From positions 5,530,181 to 5,594,180 of the forward strand of contig NZ_CP136336.1 in assembly GCF_032681285.1 (NCBI RefSeq): a stretch of 64,000 nucleotides of DNA. Direction: 5' to 3'. Shown in pieces: positions 38,729-45,617 of this stretch (position 1 is the first letter of the stretch; each line of letters begins with the position of its first letter). Made by a program: the position numbers and the translations under genes. The DNA comes from Piscinibacter gummiphilus (GTDB lineage Bacteria > Pseudomonadota > Gammaproteobacteria > Burkholderiales > Burkholderiaceae_C). The notes below the pieces were generated by a model. The model was not told the origin of the DNA. It saw only the letters and a program-made list of their open reading frames with translations, and ran no database searches.

Positions 38729-39403
38729 ATGGCCGCGTCTCCAGCCGGCGTGACGACGCCTGCGTCCGACCCCAAGCCGGCCCAAGGCGAACAGCCCTGG
38801 CGCTGGCGCGTGCTGGAATTCTTTTCAGCCTACCTGCCGTTGCTGCTGATGGCGTTGCTGGCGCTCGGCACCTGGTGGCTCGTGAAGAACACCCCGGTGA
38901 TCGACCGCGACCGCGCCGCCGCCCCCTTGCGCCACGAGCCCGACTACGAGATGCGCAACTTCTCGGTGCAACGCTTCGGTGCGCTCGGGCCTCTCAAGGC
39001 GCAGATCGACGGCGACGCCTTGCGCCACTATCCCGACACCGACACCGTCGAGATCGACAACGTGCGGCTGCGTGCCATCGGCGCCGATGGCCGCATCACC
39101 TATGCGAGCGCACGCCGCGGCATTGCCAACGGCGCCGGCACGGAGGTGCAGCTGCTCGGCGGCGCCCAGGTGGTCAGCGAAGCCACGCCCACGACCCCGG
39201 CACTCGATTTCCGTGGCGAGTTCCTGCATGCCTTTCTCGACACCGAGCGGGTGAAGTCGCACCTGCCGGTCACCGTCACGCGTGGCGACACGCAGGTGTA
39301 CGCGGAGGGCATGGAGTACAGCCACCTCGACCGCCTGATCCAGTTCAGCGGGCGCATGCGCGCGAGCTTCCTGCCCAAATCCAACAAGGAGCCTGCACGA
39401 TGA
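38729..39403 (+). CDS. lptC: LptC-like lipopolysaccharide export protein
   Basis: A 224-residue protein with one N-terminal membrane helix (about residues 29-50, LPLLLMALLALGTWWL) and a periplasmic part rich in beta strands, with DYEMRNFSVQRFG and YAEGMEYSHLDRLIQFSGR. This is the LptC/YrbK pattern that links LptBFG to LptA. Position after kdsD-kdsC supports it. Start at ATG 38729. Its stop overlaps the following SDR gene (ATGA), not an lptA gene. Confidence 0.88.
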   Translation: MAASPAGVTTPASDPKPAQGEQPWRWRVLEFFSAYLPLLLMALLALGTWWLVKNTPVIDRDRAAAPLRHEPDYEMRNFSVQRFGALGPLKAQIDGDALRHYPDTDTVEIDNVRLRAIGADGRITYASARRGIANGAGTEVQLLGGAQVVSEATPTTPALDFRGEFLHAFLDTERVKSHLPVTVTRGDTQVYAEGMEYSHLDRLIQFSGRMRASFLPKSNKEPAR

Positions 39404-40179
39404 GCACCCTCCCCCTGGCCTACATCACGGGTGCCTCCAGCGGCATCGGCCAGGCCCTGGCCCTGCGCTACTACCGCGCGGGCTATCGGCTGGCGCTCGT
39501 CGCCCGGCGCGAGGCGGAGCTTCGCCAATGGGCCGAACGCGAGAAACTCGACGCGTCGCGCGTGGCCGTCTACGGCGCCGATGTGCGCGACATCGCCAGC
39601 ATCACCGGCGCCGGCCGCGCCTGCATCGAATCGCAGGGCCTGCCCGCCGTGGTGATCGCCAACGCCGGCATCAGCATCGGCATCGACACCGCCATCTTCG
39701 AAGACCTCGAGATGATGCGCACCGTCTACGAGACCAACAACATCGGCATGGCCGCGACCTTCCAGCCCTTCGTCACGCCGATGCGTGCACGGCGCTCGGG
39801 CACGCTGGTGGGCATCGCGAGCGTGGCCGGCATCCGCGGCCTGCCCGGCCATGCGGCCTACTGTTCGAGTAAGGCGGCGACCATCAGCTATTGCGAGAGC
39901 TTGCGCGGCGAGCTGCGCGACGCGAACGTGAAGGTCGTGACCATCGCGCCGGGGTATGTGGAAACGCCGCTCACGCGCCGCAACCGCTACCCCATGCCCT
40001 TCCTGATGAAGGCCGAGACTTTCGCCGACCGCGCCTTCCGCACCATCGCCGGTGGCGTGAGCTACCGCGTGATCCCCTGGCAGATGGCCGCCGTGGCCAA
40101 GCTCTTGCGCCTGCTGCCCAATGCCGTCTTCGACCTCGCGTTGGCGGGCCGGCCGCGCAAGCAGCGCCAGGGCGAATAA
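39400..40179 (+). CDS. Short-chain dehydrogenase/reductase
   Basis: A 259-residue SDR. The cofactor motif is ITGASSGIGQALALR, NAGIS is the NNAG equivalent, Ser lies in GIASVAG and the YCSSK catalytic pair in AAYCSSKAA; the segment GYVETPLTRRNRYPMPFLM follows. The C-terminus is basic and hydrophobic (VAKLLRLLPNAVFDLAL), suggesting membrane association. It overlaps lptC by 4 bases, in the place where lptA is usual. Function in envelope or lipid chemistry is possible but not shown. Confidence 0.88.
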   Translation: MSTLPLAYITGASSGIGQALALRYYRAGYRLALVARREAELRQWAEREKLDASRVAVYGADVRDIASITGAGRACIESQGLPAVVIANAGISIGIDTAIFEDLEMMRTVYETNNIGMAATFQPFVTPMRARRSGTLVGIASVAGIRGLPGHAAYCSSKAATISYCESLRGELRDANVKVVTIAPGYVETPLTRRNRYPMPFLMKAETFADRAFRTIAGGVSYRVIPWQMAAVAKLLRLLPNAVFDLALAGRPRKQRQGE

Positions 40180-40206
40180 GACGCGCCGGGCCTCAGCGCC
40201 CCCATG

Positions 40207-40238
40207 AAAAAAGCGGTGGACGCTTTCGCATCCACCGC
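40207..40238 (-). terminator. Terminator of the glycine-rich RNA-binding protein gene
   Basis: On the minus strand an 8-bp stem GCGGTGGA (40238-40231) / TCCACCGC (40220-40213) with a 10-base loop is followed by six T residues (40212-40207). Confidence 0.8.
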
Positions 40239-40271
40239 CTTGTGTCTGAATCGGCTTGTGGGCCGAGGGGC

Positions 40272-40763
40272 TCAGTAGCCGCCGCGGCCACCGCCGCCGC
40301 CGCCATAACCGCCGCCACCACCACCGTAGCCGCCGCCACCGCCGGAGCGGCCACCGCCGCCACCACCGTAGCCGCCACCACCGCCGGAGCGACCACCGCC
40401 GCCGTAGCCGCCGCCACCGCCGGAGCGGCCACCGCCACCACCGCCGTAGCCGCCACCACCGCCGCCGCCGAAGCCGCCGCCACCACCACCGGAGCGGAAG
40501 CCACCCGGGCGCTCTTCACGCGGGCGGGCTTCGTTCACCACGAGCGCACGGCCTTCGAGGGCCTGGCCGTTCATGCCGTTGATCGCGGCTTGCGCTTCGG
40601 CATCCGAGCCCATCTCCACGAAGCCGAAGCCCTTGGAGCGGCCGGTGTCGCGGTCCATCATGACCTTGGCCGACGACACGGTGCCGAATTGCGCGAACGC
40701 TTGTTGAAGATCGTCGTCGCGCACGCTGTAGGCGAGGTTGCCGACGTAGAGTTTGTTGCCCAT
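40272..40763 (-). CDS. RNA-binding protein with RRM and glycine-rich tail
   Basis: A 163-residue protein. Residues 1-78 form an RRM with RNP2 LYVGNL and RNP1 KGFGFVEM; residues about 86-163 are a low-complexity tail of Gly with Tyr, Arg, Ser and Phe (units like GGGGGYGGGG and GRSGGGGG). Such proteins are like plant and cyanobacterial glycine-rich RNA-binding proteins and are often cold-induced in bacteria. ATG at 40763 follows AAAGAAAGGCGC. The long 5' region (40764-40965) holds repeats that may form structure. Confidence 0.92.
   Translation of the reverse strand: MGNKLYVGNLAYSVRDDDLQQAFAQFGTVSSAKVMMDRDTGRSKGFGFVEMGSDAEAQAAINGMNGQALEGRALVVNEARPREERPGGFRSGGGGGGFGGGGGGGYGGGGGGRSGGGGGYGGGGRSGGGGGYGGGGGGRSGGGGGYGGGGGGYGGGGGGRGGY
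40275..40497. repeat. GC-rich low-complexity repeat encoding the glycine-rich tail
   Basis: Repeated (CCG/CCA)n units such as CCGCCACCACCACC and GCCGCCACCGCC encode the Gly-rich tail of the RRM protein on the minus strand. Units of about 27-54 bases recur with spacing that follows GYGGGG/RSGGGG repeats. Such DNA is prone to length change by slippage. Confidence 0.75.
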
Positions 40764-40820
40764 GGAGAGCGCCTTTCTTTCCTGATGACAGAGAACAATC
40801 TGGAGCTTTTACCTATCCTC

Positions 40821-40846
40821 GAAACATTCGAGTAGAAACATTCAAG
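40821..40846. repeat. Direct repeat upstream of the RRM protein gene
   Basis: GAAACATTCGAG (40821-40832) and GAAACATTCAAG (40835-40846) repeat with a 14-base period. The first also forms CTCGA/TCGAG (40818-40832) as a small stem. They lie 58-83 bases upstream of the ATG at 40763 and may be in the 5' leader or a regulator site. Confidence 0.45.
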
Positions 40847-40965
40847 CGAAGGCGCTGCATCCAATACCGGGAATTTCCATTATCAAGTCATTGTGCAAAC
40901 CCACGCAAATAGTGGAAAGCCCTGCAATTCGCTCAAGGTGAAACTGTTGTTTTGAGACCTGCCTG

Positions 40966-41745
40966 ATGCAAAACCTGCAGGACATTCGTATTGCAAGCCT
41001 GGTGCCCAGCCTCACGGAGCTGGTAGTAGAGCTGGGTTTGGAAAGCCATCTGGTCGCCCGCACCGGGTTTTGCATCCACCCTGCACCGCAGCTGCGCGAG
41101 GTGCCCAAAGTCGGTGGCACCAAGGATGTGAATCTCGCCAAACTGCGGCAGCTCGCGCCCACGCACGTGCTGGTAAATGTCGATGAAAACCGGGCCGACA
41201 TCGTGCCGGCGCTGCAGGCGATGGGGGCCGAGGTGGTGGTCACGCAGCCAAACGGGCCCGAAGACAACCTGTCGCTCATCGACCAGCTCGTACAGGCCTT
41301 CGGCCACCTGCCGGGCGTGGCCGAACGCGCCGTGCGCCTGGATCGGGCCTTGCGCGACGAGCTGGTGCACAGCCGTGCGTTTGCGTCCTCGCCGCAGCAT
41401 GTGCTCTATCTCATCTGGCACGGCCCATGGATGACGGTCGCGCGCGACACCTACATCTCGCGCATGCTGGCCACCGTCGGCTGGAGCACTTTGCCGGCGG
41501 TCGAGGGCGGTGCGCACGGTGCGGCGCGCTACCCGGTGGTGCGGGGCGACGAGCCCTGGCTCACCTCGGTGCAACGGGTGCTGCTGAGCTCCGAGCCCTT
41601 CCGCTTCGACGACGCGCACGTGCGTGAGGCGCAGGCGCTGTGCCCGCAGGCGATCGTGCAGCGGGTCGACGGCGAGCTCGTGAGCTGGTACGGTCCACGC
41701 GCCGTGCCCGGGCTGCGCTACCTGCGTGCGTTGGCCGCGGCCTGA
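40966..41745 (+). CDS. BtuF-like helical-backbone metal receptor domain, without signal peptide
   Basis: A 259-residue protein with the two-lobed fold of class III binding proteins: RIASLVPSLTELVVELGLE at the start, VPKVGGTKDVNLAKLRQLAP in the middle. True BtuF or FhuD-type receptors are exported, but the N-terminus here (MQNLQDIRIAS) has no signal sequence, so it should be cytoplasmic. No permease or ATPase lies next to it. It may bind a corrinoid or metal complex in the cytoplasm; not known. ATG at 40966 has a weak ribosome binding site. Confidence 0.75.
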   Translation: MQNLQDIRIASLVPSLTELVVELGLESHLVARTGFCIHPAPQLREVPKVGGTKDVNLAKLRQLAPTHVLVNVDENRADIVPALQAMGAEVVVTQPNGPEDNLSLIDQLVQAFGHLPGVAERAVRLDRALRDELVHSRAFASSPQHVLYLIWHGPWMTVARDTYISRMLATVGWSTLPAVEGGAHGAARYPVVRGDEPWLTSVQRVLLSSEPFRFDDAHVREAQALCPQAIVQRVDGELVSWYGPRAVPGLRYLRALAAA

Positions 41746-41756
41746 CCGGAGCCTCG

Positions 41757-42395
41757 ATGGACCTTCTCAAACCGCTGATCGCGCTCCTGGCCATCGTCAA
41801 CCCGATCGGGGTGATTCCCTTCTACATCCACTTCACCGAAGGCTTCAGCGCCGAGCAGCGCCGCCGCACGGTGCGGGTGTCGGCCTTCAGCGCTTTCCTC
41901 GTGATCGCCATCAGCGCACTCGCGGGCCTGAAGATCATCGAGTTCTTCGGCATCTCGCTCGCGTCGTTCCAGGTCGGTGGCGGCACGCTGCTGCTCATCT
42001 CGGCGCTGCAGATGCTCAACGCCCGCCCGGCCGAGAGCCGCGACGAAGACGTGACCGAAGGCGACGACAAGGTCGATGCCGGCGACAGCATCGCGGTGGT
42101 GCCGCTCACCATCCCCCTGCTCACCGGCCCGGCCACCATCTCGACGATGGTGATCTATGCCGACAAGACCCGCCACTGGTGGGAGCTGGGCTACCTTGTC
42201 GGCTACGGCGTGGTGATCGGCGTGTCGGTGTGGCTGGCCTTCAGCGCGGCCGGGCGCATCGCGCGTGTGCTGGGCAAGACCGGCATCAACGTGATGACGC
42301 GGCTGATGGGGCTCATCCTCGCGGCGCTTGCGGTCGAGGTGATGTCGGATGGGCTCATCAAGCTCTTCCCGGTGCTCGCGGCCACCCTGCGCTGA
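41757..42395 (+). CDS. MarC-family integral membrane protein
   Basis: A 212-residue protein with six hydrophobic segments. LLKPLIALLAIVNPIGVIPF at the N-terminus and VPLTIPLLTGPATISTMVI in the middle are MarC-family signatures. Function is unknown; early links to multiple antibiotic resistance were not confirmed. ATG at 41757 lies 11 bases after the preceding stop, so the two genes may be co-transcribed. Confidence 0.92.
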   Translation: MDLLKPLIALLAIVNPIGVIPFYIHFTEGFSAEQRRRTVRVSAFSAFLVIAISALAGLKIIEFFGISLASFQVGGGTLLLISALQMLNARPAESRDEDVTEGDDKVDAGDSIAVVPLTIPLLTGPATISTMVIYADKTRHWWELGYLVGYGVVIGVSVWLAFSAAGRIARVLGKTGINVMTRLMGLILAALAVEVMSDGLIKLFPVLAATLR

Positions 42396-42475
42396 CTCAC
42401 TTCACGCAGGCTTCATCCCGGCTTCACCGCGGGCTTTGACAGTGCGGCGCTTCCATCCACAAGGGAGCCGCACCC

Positions 42476-43837
42476 ATGAAACTGAACCCCCTCCTCGCCA
42501 AGGCCCTGGCCCTGGCCGCGATCGTCGGCCTGCTGATGCTGGGCCTCGGCCGCATCGGCAGCCTGGCCGACGAGCGCCAGCAGCGTTTCCAAGAGGCCGT
42601 GGCCAGCGTCGAGCAGAGCCAGGCAGGCCGCCAGGCGGTGCTCGGCCCGGTGCTGCACAGCCAGTGCAGCGAGGAATGGGACAGCACCCTGGGCGAAGGC
42701 CGCGAGCGCAGCACCACCACGCACCGGCGTGAGTTCCAGCTGACGGCCACGCCGCGCCAGCTCTCGGTGCAGGCGGTGGTGTCGATGGAGCCGCGCTACC
42801 GCGGCCTGTTCAAGGTCAACACCTACGTGAGCCGCACGCAGCTCACCGCCCAATGGCCCACGCTCGCCGCGCTGCGCCCGGTGGCCGAGCATGCCGGCTC
42901 GCGCCTGGCGTGCCAGCCGCCGACGCTGATGGTGGGCGTGAGCGACGCGCGCGGCATCCGCCAGGCCAAGGTGCAGGTCGCCGGCGACAGCCTCGTGGTG
43001 GCCGCCGGCACCGGCCACAAGAGCCACCCGCGGGGTTTCCACGCGCTGCTGCCGGAGGCGCTGCGCCAGGCGAATGCACCCGTCACCGCCGAGGTCACGC
43101 TCGAACTCGTGGGCACGGCCGACCTTGCCATCGCCCCCGTCGCCGACGACACGCGCATGAAGCTCGACGCCAACTGGCCGCACCCGTCGTTCGGCGGGCG
43201 CTTCCTGCCGGTGGCGCGCGAGATCCGGCCCGATGGCTTCAGCGCCACCTGGCAGATGTCGTCGCTCGCCACCACCGCCCCGCTCGACTTCGCCCGCGGC
43301 GCGGGCCTGTGTGGCGGGCAGGACGGCCCGGAAGGCAAGTGCATCGAGAGCTTCAACGTCTCGTTCATCGACCCGGTGAATCCCTATTCCATGAGCGACC
43401 GCGCCATCAAGTACGGCCTGCTCTTCATCGCGCTCACCTTCGTCGCCGTCGGCATGGTGGAGGTGATGCGCCGCCTGCGGGTGCACCCGATCCAGTACCT
43501 GCTGGTGGGCAGTGCGCTCTCGATCTTCTTCCTGCTGTTGCTGAGCCTGTCGGAGCACCTGTCGTTCGGGCCGTCGTATGCGCTGGCGAGCGCGGCCTGC
43601 GTGGCGCTGCTGGGCTTCTACGGGCGCTACCTGCTCGGCGGTGTGCGGGCCGGGGCGCTCTTCGCGGCGGGCATCGCGGGCCTGTACGGGGCGCTCTACC
43701 TGCTGCTGCAGATGGAGCAGACCTCGCTCGTCATCGGCGCCCTGCTGCTCTTCGTCGTGCTGGCCGCGGTGATGGTGATGACACGCCGTGTCGACTGGTA
43801 TGCATTGCTGCGTGCACCGACACCTGCGAACAATTGA
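42476..43837 (+). CDS. creD: CreD-like inner-membrane protein
   Basis: A 453-residue protein with one N-terminal helix (about 9-27), a large periplasmic domain, and five or six hydrophobic helices at residues about 305-445. RLRVHPIQYLLVGSALSIFF and LLLLSLSEHLSFGPSYALAS are the characteristic CreD core. In E. coli creD is controlled by the CreBC two-component system and tied to beta-lactam and colicin response. No creBC pair is beside it. ATG at 42476 follows AGGGAGCCGC. Confidence 0.92.
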   Translation: MKLNPLLAKALALAAIVGLLMLGLGRIGSLADERQQRFQEAVASVEQSQAGRQAVLGPVLHSQCSEEWDSTLGEGRERSTTTHRREFQLTATPRQLSVQAVVSMEPRYRGLFKVNTYVSRTQLTAQWPTLAALRPVAEHAGSRLACQPPTLMVGVSDARGIRQAKVQVAGDSLVVAAGTGHKSHPRGFHALLPEALRQANAPVTAEVTLELVGTADLAIAPVADDTRMKLDANWPHPSFGGRFLPVAREIRPDGFSATWQMSSLATTAPLDFARGAGLCGGQDGPEGKCIESFNVSFIDPVNPYSMSDRAIKYGLLFIALTFVAVGMVEVMRRLRVHPIQYLLVGSALSIFFLLLLSLSEHLSFGPSYALASAACVALLGFYGRYLLGGVRAGALFAAGIAGLYGALYLLLQMEQTSLVIGALLLFVVLAAVMVMTRRVDWYALLRAPTPANN

Positions 43838-43927
43838 AACCAACGCATTCGCCACACCCCGGGTCAAGACGGGGGTGGAAGGCACGAGGCGGCGGCTAGA
43901 CTTTGCGGCGAACCGCAGGGCGCCGTC

Positions 43928-45595
43928 TTGAACCCTTCCTCTCCTCCTGTCTACGACTACATCATTTGCGGCGCCGGCACGGCCGGCTGCCTGCTGGCCA
44001 ACCGGCTGAGTGCCGACCCGAAGAAGCGCGTGCTGCTGATCGAAGCCGGCGGCAAGGACGACTACCTCTGGATCCACATCCCGGTCGGCTACCTCTATTG
44101 CATCGGCAACCCGCGCACCGACTGGCTCTACCAGACCGAAGCCGACCCGGGCCTGAACGGCCGCAAGCTGCGCTACCCGCGCGGCAAGGTGCTCGGTGGC
44201 TGCTCGAGCATCAACGGGATGATCTACATGCGTGGCCAGGCGCGCGACTACGACCACTGGGGCGCGCTCGGCAACGACGGCTGGAGCTGGCGCGAGTGCC
44301 TGCCCGCCTTCATGAAGCACGAAGACTTCCACAAGGGCGCCGACGAGTTCCACGCCGCCCCCGGCTTCGACCCGGTGGGCAAACGCCCCGGCGGCGAGTG
44401 GCGCGTCGAAAAGCAGCGCCTGCGCTGGGACGTGCTCGATGCGTTTGCCGAAGCCGCGCAGCAGGCGGGCATCCCGCACAGCAACGACTTCAACCGTGGC
44501 GACAACGAAGGTGTCGGCTACTTCGACGTCAACCAGCGCCGTGGCATCCGCTGGAACGCTGCGAAAGCCTTCCTGCGGCCGGCGCTCGACCGCGACAACC
44601 TCCAGGTGTGGACGGGCGCGCACGTCTCGCGCGTGCTGTTCGACGACAGCGAAGGCGGCGACCCCCGCCGTGCGATCGGCGTCGAGGTGCTGCCGCACGG
44701 CGGCGGCCAGCCCGAGATCGCACATGCGCGCGGCGAGGTCATCCTCGCCAGCGGCGCGGTCAACACGCCGCAGATCCTCCAGTTGTCGGGCCTCGGCGCG
44801 GCGAGCCAGCTGCAGCACCACGGCATCGCGGTGCGCCACCACCTGCCCGGCGTGGGCGGCAACCTGCAAGACCACCTGCAGATCCGCGCCGTCTTCGGGG
44901 TCACGGGCGTCAACACCCTCAACATCCAGGCCCGCCGCTGGTGGGGCAAGGCCTTGATCGGCCTCGAATACCTGCTGAAGCAGACGGGCGCGATGAGCAT
45001 GGCGCCCTCGCAGCTGGGCGCCTTCACCCGCAGCGACCCGTCGCAGCCGCACCCCAACCTCGAATACCACGTGCAGCCGCTGTCGCTCGACGCCTTCGGC
45101 GAGCCGCTGCACCCGTTCAACGCCTTCACCGCCAGCGTGTGCAACCTCAACCCGACGAGCCGCGGCCACGTGCACCTGCGCAGCGCCTCGCCGCTCGATG
45201 CGCCGCTGATCCAGGCCAACTACCTGAGCACCGAGGCCGACCGCCACATCGCCGCCCAGTCGCTGCGCCTCACGCGCCGCATCGTGGCGCAGCCGGCGCT
45301 CGCGAAATACGCGCCGAAGGAGATCAAGCCCGGCACGCAGTTCGAGACCGACGAGGAGCTCGCGCGACTGGCTGGTGACATCGGCACCACCATCTTCCAC
45401 CCGGTGGGCACGGCCAAGATGGGCCCCGAGGCCGACCCGCTCGCGGTGGTCGATGCGCGGCTGAAGGTGCACGGCGTGCGAGGCCTGCGTGTGGTCGACG
45501 CGAGCGTCATGCCGACCATCACGAGCGGCAACACCAATTCGCCCACGCTGATGATCGCCGAGCGTGCCGCCGGCTGGATCCTGGCCGGCACATAA
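43928..45595 (+). CDS. GMC-family FAD-dependent alcohol oxidoreductase
   Basis: A 555-residue flavoprotein. The FAD-binding motif IICGAGTAGCLLANRL is at residues 12-27, RGKVLGGCSSINGMIYMRGQ is GMC signature 1, SGAVNTPQILQLSGLG signature 2, and HPVGTAKMGP with SGNTNSPTLMIAE carry the catalytic His and Asn. It resembles choline and long-chain alcohol dehydrogenases. It begins with TTG at 43928, the only start that leaves the whole FAD motif intact. Substrate not predictable; no betaine genes near. Confidence 0.93.
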   Translation: MNPSSPPVYDYIICGAGTAGCLLANRLSADPKKRVLLIEAGGKDDYLWIHIPVGYLYCIGNPRTDWLYQTEADPGLNGRKLRYPRGKVLGGCSSINGMIYMRGQARDYDHWGALGNDGWSWRECLPAFMKHEDFHKGADEFHAAPGFDPVGKRPGGEWRVEKQRLRWDVLDAFAEAAQQAGIPHSNDFNRGDNEGVGYFDVNQRRGIRWNAAKAFLRPALDRDNLQVWTGAHVSRVLFDDSEGGDPRRAIGVEVLPHGGGQPEIAHARGEVILASGAVNTPQILQLSGLGAASQLQHHGIAVRHHLPGVGGNLQDHLQIRAVFGVTGVNTLNIQARRWWGKALIGLEYLLKQTGAMSMAPSQLGAFTRSDPSQPHPNLEYHVQPLSLDAFGEPLHPFNAFTASVCNLNPTSRGHVHLRSASPLDAPLIQANYLSTEADRHIAAQSLRLTRRIVAQPALAKYAPKEIKPGTQFETDEELARLAGDIGTTIFHPVGTAKMGPEADPLAVVDARLKVHGVRGLRVVDASVMPTITSGNTNSPTLMIAERAAGWILAGT

Positions 45596-45617
45596 GAAGA
45601 AGCCACGCGGCACCCCC

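Noticed and set aside
40275..40497. Regular repeats that could suggest a CRISPR or tandem-repeat array.
   Set aside because: The units are short, vary in spacing and are in frame with a Gly-rich protein tail; there are no unique spacers or cas genes.
42413..45613. Antisense open frame of more than 1000 codons across creD and the GMC gene.
   Set aside because: It is a shadow of two clear genes; composition is typical of antisense frames.
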